Shown one piece after another: positions 1-9,500 of a stretch of DNA of 47,983 nt. The translations under genes and the position numbers were made by a program. The DNA is from Acidobacteriota bacterium (GTDB lineage: Bacteria; Acidobacteriota; Vicinamibacteria; Fen-336). The notes below the pieces were generated by a model. The model was not told the DNA's origin, did no database searches, and saw nothing but the letters and a program-made list of their open reading frames with translations. How positions within the stretch are numbered: position 1 is the stretch's first letter; each line of letters opens with the position of its first letter. Where the stretch lies: NCBI GenBank assembly GCA_003223555.1, contig QHVM01000040.1, forward strand, positions 16,422-64,404, written 5' to 3'.

Positions 1-1
1 G

Positions 2-97
2 TACTACGCGGACCCGACCGGCGCGCTGCTGGGCACGCTCTTCGCCGAGCTGCGAGGGGCGCCGGCGGTCGTTGTCACCCCCGAGCCTTCGCGGTAG
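2..97 (+). CDS. C-terminal end of an unidentified protein (5' truncated)
   Basis: An open frame enters from the left edge and ends at the TAG at 95-97, giving 31 residues that finish in VVVTPEPSR. The stop lies 9 bases before the start of the next gene, so the two may be co-transcribed. Too little is present to identify a family. Codon use is GC-rich and like that of the neighbours. Confidence 0.45.
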   Translation, partial: YYADPTGALLGTLFAELRGAPAVVVTPEPSR

Positions 98-106
98 GCT
101 CCGCCC

Positions 107-2353
107 ATGCGGTTCGCCGTCCTCATCGGGCTCGTGGCGCCGCTGGCCGCGCCGGTCGCCGCCCCTTCGCCGCAGGTGGCGCCCGGGGTCCGGGCCGAGC
201 TGGTGCGTTTGGACGCCGTCGTCACGGACGCCCACGGGAAGCTCGTCACGGATCTCAGCCGTGAGGACTTCGAGGTCCTCGAGGACGGCAAGCCGCAGCG
301 CATCGCGCAGTTCGTGGTCGCCGTCCACCGGCGGGGCGCGGCGCCGGCCGGGACGGCGGCGGCGTCCGTCCCGAGCCCCGACACGGTCGTGGCGGAGCCG
401 GCAGCGGGCGCGAGCGAGGCCGGCCGCCAGATCGTGCTGCTCGTCGACGACCTCCACGTCGCCCGCGGCAACCTGGATTACGTGAAGGCGGCCCTGAAGC
501 GCGCGGTGGACGAGGTCGTCGCGCCCGAGGACAACGTCGCCCTGATCACGACCGCCGCCCCCGGGGTCGTCCAGCAGCCGACGCGGGACCGCGCCGTCCT
601 GAAGCAGGCCATCGACCGCCTGGTGCTCCGGCAGCCCGTCGTCCCGCCGGCCCGCGGCTCACGCATGACGCCGGCCCAGGCCGAGATGATCCTGGGCGGG
701 GACAGCGTCGCCCTGCAGCTCGCCACGCGGATGCTGATCGCGGAGCCGGGGAGCATCTACGAAGGGCCCAGCCCGCAGGTGGCGGTCGAGGCCGCCTCCG
801 GCAGCGGCGGCACCGTCGCCGCGCTCACGGGTCCCGACGCCAAGGAAAGGGCCGCGGCCAAGGAGGCCGAGCGCCAGGCTCGGGGCATCCTCGACGAGGC
901 GCTCCGCTTCTCCGCCGCCTCCCTGAACATGGTCGAAGGCGTGCTCCGCGGCCTCTCGGTCCTGCCCGGGCGCAAGCTCTGCCTGCTCGTCTCGGACGGC
1001 TTCCTCGTCGGCAAGGGCACGAGCGCCGAGCGGACCTACGACCTGCAAGCCATCATCGATGCGGCGACCCGCTCGGGGGCCGTCGTCTACGCGCTGGACA
1101 GCCAGGGGCTGATGCCCACCGGAGGCGACGCCAGCGTCGTCGGCGCCTCCGTGCCGCCCGGCCTGCAGACACCCGTCGATCGCAGGAGCGAGCAGCTCTT
1201 CCGGGAGACGCTGAGGACGGTGGCCGAGACGACGGGCGGCTTCCTCATCCACGGCACGAACGATCTCGCCGGGGGCCTGCGCCGGATGATCGAGGACAAC
1301 GACGCCTACTACCTGCTGGCCTACGAGCCGGCCAATACCAGACACGACGGCCGCTTTCGCCGGATCGAGCTCCGGCTGCCGGCGCATCGTGACTACACGG
1401 TGCGGACCCGGAAGGGCTACTTCGCGCTGGACGATCGCAAGGCGGGCAAGCCAGGACCGGCCGTGGCCGGGCCATCGGCGCCGACCGGGCCGGCCGCGGT
1501 CAGCGCGCCCGCCGCCGGCGCGATCGAGGAAGCCGACGCGAGGGCGGCGCTCTCGGCGCCGATTCCCGCCGGCGGCATCCCCGTGCAGCTCGTGGCCGAT
1601 TACGTCGAGCTGCCTCCCGCCGGGCCGCAGGGCGTCATCCGCGCCCAGGTCGACCTCGGGCGCCTCCGCTGGCAGGACGCGGAGGGGCGGCGCCAGGCGA
1701 CCGTCGAGTTGGTGGGTGGCGTGTACGACGCCGAGGGACACGCGGTTGGCCCGCCCTTCGGCCGGATCGCCCCCCTCGACCTCGGCCCGGCGGAGTACAA
1801 GCGGGCCGCCGAAGCGGGGCTGCAGTACCAGCAGAGCCTGGCCCTCCGGCCCGGCCGGTACCAGGTCCGGCTGGTCGCCCGCGAGCTGAAGCTCGCCCAG
1901 TCGGGCGGAGCGGCGACCTGGCTGGAGATCCCGGACCTGGCCGACCGGAAGCTCGCGATGAGTAGCGTCTTCCTCTCTTCTTCGCCGACGGCCGCCGCGG
2001 GAGCCGGAGGCGCGGTGGGCGGGAACGACGCGCCGCGCGACGTGAGCGCCCGGCGCCGGTTCCAGCGCGGCGAGAGCCTGTACTTCCAGATCTACGTCTA
2101 CAATCCCGCCGCCGACGAGAAGGGGAGCAGGGACGTGGTGCTCCAGGCCCAGGTCTGGTCGGGGGGAAGCGCCATCGCCGCCTCCAAGCCCCAGCCGGTC
2201 GCGTTCCGCACGCGCGACGGCGTCCCCCTTCCCGAGACCAACGAGATCGGCCTCCAGGGGCTCGGCCCCGGCCATTACGACCTGCGGGTCGTCGTCGTGG
2301 ACCGCAAAGCCAACGCGACCGTGTTCCGCAAGGTGGACTTCACGGTCGAGTGA
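107..2353 (+). CDS. Exported VWFA domain protein (acidobacterial VWFA-related type)
   Basis: A 748-residue protein with a short, rather weak N-terminal signal-like segment (about residues 1-20). It then has the N-terminal block typical of the acidobacterial VWFA-related family: RLDAVVTDAHGKLVTDLS followed by REDFEVLEDGKPQ (residues 34-64). The VWA-like core begins near residue 108 with VLLVDDLHVARG. The classic metal-binding DxSxS is replaced by DDLHVAR, so ion binding is uncertain. LLVSDGFLVG near residue 290 is the second core strand. The C-terminal 200 residues form an immunoglobulin-like beta-rich region. The family is secreted and its function is not established. ATG at 107 is chosen because the signal segment starts there; no clear Shine-Dalgarno is visible. 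Confidence 0.85.
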   Translation: MRFAVLIGLVAPLAAPVAAPSPQVAPGVRAELVRLDAVVTDAHGKLVTDLSREDFEVLEDGKPQRIAQFVVAVHRRGAAPAGTAAASVPSPDTVVAEPAAGASEAGRQIVLLVDDLHVARGNLDYVKAALKRAVDEVVAPEDNVALITTAAPGVVQQPTRDRAVLKQAIDRLVLRQPVVPPARGSRMTPAQAEMILGGDSVALQLATRMLIAEPGSIYEGPSPQVAVEAASGSGGTVAALTGPDAKERAAAKEAERQARGILDEALRFSAASLNMVEGVLRGLSVLPGRKLCLLVSDGFLVGKGTSAERTYDLQAIIDAATRSGAVVYALDSQGLMPTGGDASVVGASVPPGLQTPVDRRSEQLFRETLRTVAETTGGFLIHGTNDLAGGLRRMIEDNDAYYLLAYEPANTRHDGRFRRIELRLPAHRDYTVRTRKGYFALDDRKAGKPGPAVAGPSAPTGPAAVSAPAAGAIEEADARAALSAPIPAGGIPVQLVADYVELPPAGPQGVIRAQVDLGRLRWQDAEGRRQATVELVGGVYDAEGHAVGPPFGRIAPLDLGPAEYKRAAEAGLQYQQSLALRPGRYQVRLVARELKLAQSGGAATWLEIPDLADRKLAMSSVFLSSSPTAAAGAGGAVGGNDAPRDVSARRRFQRGESLYFQIYVYNPAADEKGSRDVVLQAQVWSGGSAIAASKPQPVAFRTRDGVPLPETNEIGLQGLGPGHYDLRVVVVDRKANATVFRKVDFTVE

Positions 2354-2447
2354 GCGGAGGGAGTGGACACCGGGGCCCTCGATCTGGGCACGACCAACAC
2401 CGGCGTCTCCCGGTGGGACGACACGCGCGCCATTATCGCGCCGGGCG

Positions 2448-2477
2448 TTGACGGGTTCGAGCCACGGGGTCTACGCT
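2448..2477 (+). promoter_or_regulatory. Putative sigma70 promoter of the GH18-like gene
   Basis: TTGACG at 2448-2453 and TACGCT at 2472-2477 are separated by 18 bases. They lie 46 bases ahead of the ATG at 2524. The start codon has a strong AAGGAGG ribosome site at 2513-2519. The -10 box is imperfect. Confidence 0.35.
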
Positions 2478-2523
2478 GGATTCAAGCTGCTTCGGCGGTC
2501 GAAATTCGCGACAAGGAGGCTCC

Positions 2524-3603
2524 ATGCACCGCAGGCTCGCCGTCACGTGCGTCGGCGCGCTCGTCCTCGCCGCCTTCGCCGTCCCCCGTCTCGCCGGCGC
2601 CACGCCCATCTCGGTCTACGGGGCGTGGCACTGCGGCAACGACTATTGCACCTGGTCCACCGTCCGCAGCATCACGGAGTTCGACCAGAAGAACCACTGG
2701 CTCATCGACCGCGGGGACGGCCGCCCCTCGGTCAACCTCGTCATCCTCAGCTTCGTCCATCCGCTGCGGCTGCTGAACCGGACGAACGACTCCCAGACCG
2801 CCGACGGGGTGCCCATCGGGATGACGGCCGACGTGGTGAACTACTTCAAGAGCCGCAACGTCCGCGTGATGCTGTCGATCGGCGGCATCACCTACGTCGA
2901 CGCCTGGAACCAGGCCCTGGCCGCCGACGCGACCCAGCTCGGCCTCAACGCGGCCGACGTCGCTACGCGGCTCGGCGTCGGCATCGAGATCGACTACGAG
3001 GAGAGCAGCAGCCCCAACATCGCCGGCGTCCAGGCGTTCATCGACGCCTACCGCTCGGTCCATCCCTACGACGCGACCGGCAGCGATCCCGCCGCCCGCC
3101 TGACGATCGACCTCGCGGCCGGCGACCGTTGGCTCATCGGGCTCACCCGCAAGGCCACCGCGGACTGGCTCGACACGTCGCTCCCCGTCCTCGACTACGC
3201 CAACGCCATGGTCCCGAACCGCCAGCCGAACAGCGCCTCGGCCGCCACGTCGAACTGGCAGGAGCACGTCGACGGCAAGCCACAGTACAGCCCTCCCATC
3301 CCGCCCCTGGCCCCGGCCAAGTTCGCGGGCAGCCTGTACATCGTCACCGGCAACAAGCCCGCGCCCGAGTGCGTGAACTTCGGCGCCTCGCTCGAGAAGA
3401 GCACGGGGAGCTACGTCCAGACCGTGGCTCCCAACGGGGCGGGAGCGACGAGCGGGATGCTCGGCTACATGTTCTGGGCCGCCGAGTGCCAGGGGACGCG
3501 GTCGATCTGCACCACACCGCCCAACACGTGCGAGGGCGGAGTGGGAGTCGGCGCGACCACGTACAACGTCCCGATTCCCATGCCGGCCCTTCGGCAGAAC
3601 TGA
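2524..3603 (+). CDS. Exported GH18-like (chitinase-fold) protein
   Basis: A 359-residue protein with a clear signal peptide (MHRR, a hydrophobic stretch, cleavage near LAGA-TP at residues 24-27). Two GH18 landmarks are visible: the SxGG motif as SIGG (118-121) after the strand NVRVML, and a variant of DxxDxDxE as VGIEIDYEE (152-160), with E159 in the catalytic acid position and D157 kept. The first two Asp of the consensus are replaced by Val152 and Glu155, so activity on chitin is uncertain. The family hydrolyses beta-1,4-N-acetylglucosamine linkages by substrate-assisted catalysis. Several Cys near the C-terminus (about residues 313-335) may form disulfides outside the cell. A good ribosome site supports the ATG. 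Confidence 0.75.
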   Translation: MHRRLAVTCVGALVLAAFAVPRLAGATPISVYGAWHCGNDYCTWSTVRSITEFDQKNHWLIDRGDGRPSVNLVILSFVHPLRLLNRTNDSQTADGVPIGMTADVVNYFKSRNVRVMLSIGGITYVDAWNQALAADATQLGLNAADVATRLGVGIEIDYEESSSPNIAGVQAFIDAYRSVHPYDATGSDPAARLTIDLAAGDRWLIGLTRKATADWLDTSLPVLDYANAMVPNRQPNSASAATSNWQEHVDGKPQYSPPIPPLAPAKFAGSLYIVTGNKPAPECVNFGASLEKSTGSYVQTVAPNGAGATSGMLGYMFWAAECQGTRSICTTPPNTCEGGVGVGATTYNVPIPMPALRQN

Positions 3604-3610
3604 CGAGGCC

Positions 3611-3641
3611 GCGGGCGATGGTCGGCCAGCGACCAGCCCGC
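3611..3641. terminator. Hairpin between convergent genes
   Basis: GCGGGC (3611-3616) and TGGTCG (3619-3624) pair with CGACCA (3630-3635) and GCCCGC (3636-3641). This gives 12 base pairs with a 2-base bulge and a 5-base loop. It lies between the stops of the GH18-like gene and the minus-strand BNR gene and could end both transcripts. No T-tract follows on either strand. Confidence 0.45.
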
Positions 3642-3667
3642 CCGCCGGGCCACCCGCGTCGATCCGC

Positions 3668-6600
3668 TCATCGCGCTCCGGAGCGAGTAGCGGTGTCGAC
3701 GCTGGCCTTCAGCGCCGACCATGCCGCCAGCGTGGCGTCCAGGGCGGACGGGAGCTGGCTGAAGCCCGCCTCCGCTTCCGGCGTCGGCTCGGCGTCCGCG
3801 CCGTCGACGGCGCTGGCGAGGGCGGACAGCGAGCCCGCCAGCACGCGCAAGCTGCGGAGCCCGGCCGGCGGCATGCGACCCGGGATCTCGCCGAACTGCG
3901 GGCCGGTCAGGGCCAGCACCTGGGCGTCCAGCTCGGCCCGTGCCTGCTCGAGGAGCGCGCGGTGCGCCCGCTCGGCCTCGGCGATCGCCGAGGACACCCT
4001 CGCGCGCTGCTCCTCGATGCGGCGGGCCAGGGCGAACTGCCGCTCGTAGGCTGCCGCCGGAAGCGAGACCCGCGGATCGGGCGCGACGGTGAGCGGCTGG
4101 GCGAGGCGCTGGCCGTCGACGCTCAGCTCGACCGTGTAGCACCCGGGCGGAGCCCACACGCCGTCGGGGACGACGTCGCCCTCGGGCTGCACCGCCAGCG
4201 CGGCGGGCGCCGGATAGCGCAGCGGCCAGACGAACCGGTGCATGCCCGGCGCGGTCGACAACGCTCCCGGCGGCCTCACCCACTCCGGCGCCACGCGGAT
4301 GCGGCCGAGGTCGGGAGAGGGTGGCTTTTCGGCGCTGCCGTAGCGGCGCACGAGGCCGCCGCGGCCGTCCAGGACGCTCAGCACCACCGGCGTCGACGCG
4401 GCGCTCTTCAGGACGTAGTCGACGACCGCGCCGGGAGGAGGATTGGACGCCATCGGCTCGTCCCTGGGGATGGGCGTCCCGGTGAAGCCGGCCGGGCGCA
4501 AGCGCACGGCGACCGCCGGCGCAAAGAGCATCGCGCCGGCCGGCTGGCCCACCTTCGCCTGCCGGAGCGGCGTCACGTCGTCGAGGATCCAGAACGCCCG
4601 GCCGTGGGTGGCGGCGACCAGGTCGTCGCCGTGGACGTCGAGGTCACGGACGGAGCTCACCGGCAGGTTGAGCTGGAGGTTCTGCCAGTGGTCGCCGTCG
4701 TCGAAGGAGACGTAGACGCCCTTCTCGGTGCCGGCATAGAGCAGCCCCTTGCGCACGGGATCCTCCCGGACCGCGTTCACGAAGCTGTCCGCGGCAATCC
4801 CTTCCGCGGCCAGCGTCCAGCTCTTCCCGCCGTCGTGGGTGCGGTACACGTAGGGCTTGAAGTCGTCCAGCCGGTGGCGGTCCACCGCGGCGTAGGCGGT
4901 CTCGGCGTCGAAGTGCGACGGCTCGATGATCCCGACCTTGGACCACGGCGTCAGCGCGGCGGGGGTCACGTCCTCCCAGCGGACCCCTTCGTCCCGGGTG
5001 CGCCAGATGCGGCCGTCGTCGGTGCCCAGCCACAGGTCGCGGTCGGCCAGCCGTGACGGCGCGATGGCGTAGATCACGCCGTGGCGGCGGCCCGGCCGGG
5101 GAGCGTCGGCCGCGGTGGCGGGATCGAGCGTCGCCGGCACGCCCGGGTCCTCGCGTGAGAGGTCGGGGCTGATCACCGTCCAGTGCCGCCCGCCGTCCTC
5201 GGTGCGGAAGAGCCGCTCGCGCGAGAAATAGAGGACGCGCGGGTCGCGGCGGGAGAAGGCGAGGGGCAAGGTCCAGGCGGCGCGGTCGACGTCGCGGTGG
5301 GCCAGGGTGGGGTCGATCGACTGCGTCTGCTGCGTGCGCAGGTCGAGCCGGTCCACCCGGCCGCCGTAGATCACGTCGGGATCCTTCGGGTCGGGGGCGA
5401 TCATGTCGCTCTCGTAGCCCGCCGTCATCTCACGGAACTGCATCATGGTGATGCCGTCGATGGTCGTCGTTCGGCTCGGAACGCCCGCCGAGCCCGAGTC
5501 CTGCTGGGCGCCGTACACCCAGTACGGGAAACGGTTGTCGGTGATCACGTGGTACATCTGGCCCGTCGGCTGGTTGTGCCAGGAGCTCCAGCTCTCGCCG
5601 CCGTTGAGGGAGACGACCACGCCCTGATCGGTGCCCAGGATGCGTCGCTCCGGATGCTCGGGGTCGATCCACAGCTCGTGGTAATCGTCGCCGCCCGGCG
5701 CCCCCTTGACGGGAACGAAGGTCTTGCCGCCGTCGCGCGATCGATAGAGGGCGGTGTTGCACGCGTAGACGACCTCCGGATCGCGCGGCTCGACGGCGAT
5801 CCCGCCGAAGTACCAGCCGCGGCCCCAGATCCGTCGATCGCCGCTCGTCCTCGTCCAGCTCGCGCCGCCGTCCTCGGAGCGATACAGGCCGCCTTCCGGC
5901 GCGTCGACCATCGCGTACAAGCGGTCCGGACGGGTCGGCGCCACCGCGAGGCCGATGCGTCCCGGTCGGGCCGGGAAGCCATTGCCGCTCAGCGCCGTCC
6001 ACGTGGTGCCGCCGTCGCTGGACTTGTAGAGGCCGCTGCCGGGACCGTTCGACGGCGGGTAGACGCTCCACGGCGGCCGGCGCGTCTGCCAGAGCGAGGC
6101 ATAGACGATGGCGGGGTCACCCGGCTTGAAGGCGAGGTCGATGGCGCCGGTGTTCTCGTCCTTGAAGAGGACCCTCTGCCACGTGCTTCCGCCGTCGGTC
6201 GAGCGGAACACGCCGCGCTCGGCGTTGGGACCGTAGGGATGGCCGAGGGCGGCCACGAAGACCCGTTCCGGGTTGCGCGGGTCGACGAGGATGCGCGCGA
6301 TCTGCTGCGTGTCGGCGAGACCGATCTTCGTCCACGTCTGGCCGCCGTCGCTGGTCCGGTAGGCGCCGTCCCCCTGGGCGATGTCGGAGCGCATGTCCGC
6401 CTCGCCGCTGCCGACGTAGATCACCCTGGGGTTCGAAGGCGCCACCGCCAGCGCGCCGATCGAGCCGATCGGCTGGCCGTCGAAGATCGGCGTCCACGTG
6501 CGGCCGGCGTCGCTCGTCTCCCATACGCCGCCGTTCACGCTGCCGAAGTAGAAGTGGTTCGGCTCGCCCGGCACGCCGCTCACCGCCAGCGCCCGCCCGC

Positions 6601-6742
6601 CCCGGAAGGGGCCGATGAGCCGCCAGCGCAGCTCCTGGAACACGGCCGGATCGACTCCGGCGGATGCGGACGCCACCCCGGCCGGCAGCAAGCGGGCGAC
6701 GAGCAAGAGGACCCGGCCGATCCGCACGAAGCAGGCATCCAT
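3668..6742 (-). CDS. Exported BNR/VPS10-type beta-propeller protein
   Basis: A 1024-residue protein with an N-terminal hydrophobic export signal (about residues 8-28). It is dominated by repeated Asp-box/BNR motifs such as SDAGRTWTPI, SDGGQTWTKI, TDGGSTWQRV, SSDGGTTWTAL and EDGGRHWTVI. These are the sortilin/VPS10-like propeller repeats, spread over about the first 700 residues. The C-terminal part has a beta-sandwich region and a helical tail with EEQRARVSSAIAEAERAH. Very large proteins of this type are common in Acidobacteriota and relatives, often annotated as glycosyl hydrolase BNR repeat or sortilin-like, without a proven substrate. It follows the membrane gene at 6797-7486 by 54 bases and is probably co-transcribed with it. 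A purine-rich AAAGGAAG sits upstream of the ATG. Confidence 0.85.
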   Translation of the reverse strand: MDACFVRIGRVLLLVARLLPAGVASASAGVDPAVFQELRWRLIGPFRGGRALAVSGVPGEPNHFYFGSVNGGVWETSDAGRTWTPIFDGQPIGSIGALAVAPSNPRVIYVGSGEADMRSDIAQGDGAYRTSDGGQTWTKIGLADTQQIARILVDPRNPERVFVAALGHPYGPNAERGVFRSTDGGSTWQRVLFKDENTGAIDLAFKPGDPAIVYASLWQTRRPPWSVYPPSNGPGSGLYKSSDGGTTWTALSGNGFPARPGRIGLAVAPTRPDRLYAMVDAPEGGLYRSEDGGASWTRTSGDRRIWGRGWYFGGIAVEPRDPEVVYACNTALYRSRDGGKTFVPVKGAPGGDDYHELWIDPEHPERRILGTDQGVVVSLNGGESWSSWHNQPTGQMYHVITDNRFPYWVYGAQQDSGSAGVPSRTTTIDGITMMQFREMTAGYESDMIAPDPKDPDVIYGGRVDRLDLRTQQTQSIDPTLAHRDVDRAAWTLPLAFSRRDPRVLYFSRERLFRTEDGGRHWTVISPDLSREDPGVPATLDPATAADAPRPGRRHGVIYAIAPSRLADRDLWLGTDDGRIWRTRDEGVRWEDVTPAALTPWSKVGIIEPSHFDAETAYAAVDRHRLDDFKPYVYRTHDGGKSWTLAAEGIAADSFVNAVREDPVRKGLLYAGTEKGVYVSFDDGDHWQNLQLNLPVSSVRDLDVHGDDLVAATHGRAFWILDDVTPLRQAKVGQPAGAMLFAPAVAVRLRPAGFTGTPIPRDEPMASNPPPGAVVDYVLKSAASTPVVLSVLDGRGGLVRRYGSAEKPPSPDLGRIRVAPEWVRPPGALSTAPGMHRFVWPLRYPAPAALAVQPEGDVVPDGVWAPPGCYTVELSVDGQRLAQPLTVAPDPRVSLPAAAYERQFALARRIEEQRARVSSAIAEAERAHRALLEQARAELDAQVLALTGPQFGEIPGRMPPAGLRSLRVLAGSLSALASAVDGADAEPTPEAEAGFSQLPSALDATLAAWSALKASVDTATRSGAR

Positions 6743-6796
6743 GCCGCGGCTTCCTTTCTGGACGGACGCAGGTCGTCGAGAGGACCGACGGCCGGC

Positions 6797-7486
6797 TCAA
6801 GCCCCCGCGGACACGGACCCCGTCGGCACGTCGCGGTCGGAGCCGCGGCGAGCCAGCCGGCGGATCCCCACCGCCAGCGCACCGAAGAGCAGGCCGCCGA
6901 CGACGGTCAGGTAGATCCAGATCGACATCTGGGGCAGCAGCGCCGTCCAGAGGAACAGCCCCCAGTGGCCCATGGGCGGGAAGTCGGGCCGCGGCTTGGC
7001 GTAGTGCGTGTCCCAGCCGCCGAAGATGGAGAGGAACATGATCACCAGCACCGGCAGCCGGGCCGCGAGGCCGTAGGCGAGCAGCACCCGCCAGAGCGCG
7101 GGCCAGCCCGGGTGGGCCAGGGCGATGGCCAGCCAGGAGCCGACGCCGAAGACGGCGAGCTGGACGAGGAGCGACTTCGGGAAGAGCGCGAACGAGCCGA
7201 AGGCGAGCACGGTGTTCAAGGCGAAGGCCAGGGCGGCCCAGCCGGCCGCCTTGCCCGCGTGGACAGGCCCTTCGCCGGCCCGGGCCAGGCGCATGGCGAA
7301 GTAGATCCCGAACACCGGGATCAGCCACACGATCCCGACGAGGGCGCCGGGGCCTCCCGCCTCCCGGTTGAAGAGAGCCGGCGACCATCGCGAAAGCTCC
7401 CCGACGAGCCGCAGCAGCGTCACCGCCAGCGTGATGAGGGACGGGACGAGGATCAACCTGCCCAGTGAGGGCTTGGCGACGGCCAT
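6797..7486 (-). CDS. Polytopic membrane protein, function unknown
   Basis: A 229-residue protein with about six hydrophobic segments: ILVPSLITLAVTLL near residue 12, IVWLIPVFGIYFAM near 53, WAALAFALNTVLAF near 83, then LVQLAVFGVGSWLAIAL, LPVLVIMFLSIFG and IWIYLTVVGGLLFGALAVG. It ends in an Arg-rich cytoplasmic tail. No catalytic motif is recognised. It is the first gene of a likely two-gene minus-strand unit with the BNR protein downstream, and it is divergent from the GH3 gene. Confidence 0.75.
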   Translation of the reverse strand: MAVAKPSLGRLILVPSLITLAVTLLRLVGELSRWSPALFNREAGGPGALVGIVWLIPVFGIYFAMRLARAGEGPVHAGKAAGWAALAFALNTVLAFGSFALFPKSLLVQLAVFGVGSWLAIALAHPGWPALWRVLLAYGLAARLPVLVIMFLSIFGGWDTHYAKPRPDFPPMGHWGLFLWTALLPQMSIWIYLTVVGGLLFGALAVGIRRLARRGSDRDVPTGSVSAGA

Positions 7487-7588
7487 CGGCCACCTCCCGA
7501 GATGGACGGGAGTCTATCGCGTCCCGGCCGGCAATAGTCGATCCGCTTCGAGCCGGAGACGAGGACGCGGTCGAAGATGGCCCGGGCC

Positions 7589-7617
7589 TTGCCAGGCGGC
7601 CCCGGGCCGCATAGCTT
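7589..7617 (+). promoter_or_regulatory. Putative promoter of the GH3 gene
   Basis: TTGCCA (7589-7594) and TAGCTT (7612-7617) are 17 bases apart, 21 bases before the ATG at 7639. A GAGGAGGTT ribosome site precedes the start. The boxes stand out against very GC-rich surroundings but are only partial matches. Confidence 0.35.
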
Positions 7618-7638
7618 AACGGGACCCGAGGAGGTTGC

Positions 7639-9485
7639 ATGAGAGCCTGGCTTCCCGCCTTCGCCGCCCTCGCCGCGATCGCATCCGCGCTGCTGGCCGT
7701 GGCCGCCGCGCCGTCGGGATCGGCCGCCGTCCCCCCGGCGCGGAAGAGGTTCTCGGCCTACGACGCGCAGGCCCGGGCCCTCCTCGCGCAGATGACGCTG
7801 GAAGAGAAGATCGGCCAGATGGTGCAGCCCGAGCAGGACAAGCTCGCCGACGGGAAGGACATCGAGACCTACTTCCTGGGTTCGCTCCTCTCGGGCGGAG
7901 ACTCCGACCCCAAGACCAACAGCCTGCAGGACTGGACCGACCTCTACGACCGCCTCCAGTCCCACACCGCGCGCACGCGCCTGAAGATCCCTCTCCTCTA
8001 CGGCATCGACGCGGTGCACGGCCACAACAACGTGCTGGGCGCGGTCCTTTTCCCGCACCACATCGGCCTCGGCGCCACCCGCGACGGGAAGCTCATGGAG
8101 GAGATCGAGCGCGTGACCGCGGAGGAGGTCCGCTCCACCGGCATCCAGTGGGTCTTCGCGCCGTGCGTGGCGGTCGCCCGCGACGAGAGATGGGGCCGGA
8201 CCTACGAGAGCTATTCGGAGCGGCGGTGCGAGGCCTCCAGGGCGCCGACCTGAAGGACCCCCGGCGCGTGCTCGCCTGCGCCAAGCACTACGTCGGAGAC
8301 GGCGGCACGACGTTCGGGTCCAGCACCGTCGGCGATTGGCGGAACCCGGGCAAGACGTTCCTCCTCGACCAGGGTGACACCCGGCTGAGCGAAGCGGACC
8401 TGCGGCGGATCCACATGGCCGGCTACCGCACCGCCATCGAGGCCGGCGTCGGATCCATCATGCCGTCCTACAGCGCCTGGAACGGCGAGAAGATGTCCGG
8501 CCACAAGTACCTGCTCACCGACGTGCTGAAGGGCGAGCTGGGCTTCGACGGCTTCCTGATCTCCGACTACAACGCGATCGACGCGCTGTCCGGCGACTAC
8601 CGCAGCAAGGTCAAGCTCTCCGCCAACGCCGGGATGGACATGTTCATGGTCCCCCAGAAGTACAAGGAGCTCTACGCGGACCTCAAGGACCTGGCCGAGA
8701 AGGGCGAGGTGCCGATGGCGCGCATCGACGACGCGGTGACCCGCATCCTGAGGGTCAAGTACGCGCTCGGCCTCTTCGCCGAGGGCCGCTCGACGCTAGC
8801 CGACCGGAGCCTCCACCGGAGCTTCGGCTCGCCCGAGCACCGCGAGGTGGCCCGCCGGGCGGTGCGCGAATCGCTGGTGCTCCTGAAGAACGAGCGGCGC
8901 GCCCTGCCTCTCTCGAAGTCCGCCCGGCGCATCCACGTGGCGGGCAAGAACGCGGACGACCTGGGCAACCAGTGCGGAGGGTGGACCATCACCTGGCAGG
9001 GCAAGAGCGGCTCGCCCACCACCGGCACGACGATCCTCGCCGCGCTCAAGAGCGCCGCCGGACCGGGCACCGCGATCACCTATTCGAAGGACGGCTCGGG
9101 CGCTGGGGGGGCCGACGTGGGCGTGGTCGTGGTCGGCGAGACGCCGTACGCCGAGATGCTCGGCGACCGCGAGGACCTGGGCCTGGCCCGGGAGGACCTG
9201 GAGGCGATCGGCAACGTCAAGAAGGCGGGGATCCCGGTCGTCGTGGTGGTGGTTTCGGGCCGGCCGCTCATCCTCGGCGACGCCCTCGGCCAGGCCGACG
9301 CGCTGGTGGCGGCGTGGCTGCCCGGGACCGAGGGAGCGGGGGTCGCCGACGTGCTGTTCGGCGACTACAAGCCGACCGGCAAGCTCTCCTTCTCTTGGCC
9401 GCGGTCGATGGCCCAGATCCCCATCAACGTGGGCGACCCGGGCTACGACCCGCTCTTCCCCTACGGCTTCGGTCTGACGTACTGA
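7639..9485 (+). pseudogene. GH3 family beta-glucosidase, frameshifted near 8217
   Basis: Two overlapping frames together encode a near-complete exported GH3 glucosidase. Frame one (7639-8253) has a signal peptide, then [27 protein letters not shown] and [10 protein letters not shown]. It then runs into a chance TGA. The following frame resumes at about 8217 with [20 protein letters not shown] and [10 protein letters not shown] (Asp of SDY is the expected nucleophile). The C-terminal domain continues to [11 protein letters not shown]-like YGFGLTY at the stop. Family members carry about ten more residues between YSE and GAAVRGLQG, so a 3n+1-base deletion fits best. The family hydrolyses terminal beta-D-glucosyl residues in the periplasm. 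No start codon suits the second half, so the gene is inactive unless the break is a sequence error. Confidence 0.8.
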
Positions 9486-9500
9486 CGAGAGCCGTCGACG

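Noticed and set aside
8217-8222. Programmed ribosomal frameshift in GH3
   Set aside because: No slippery sequence is present and residues expected between the two frames are missing, so a deletion explains it better.
7635-9485. A single long frame (about 616 codons) spanning the whole GH3 region
   Set aside because: Its first 190 codons are an Arg/Pro-rich shadow of the real signal peptide and N-terminal domain. Only the part after about 8217 is genuine GH3 sequence.
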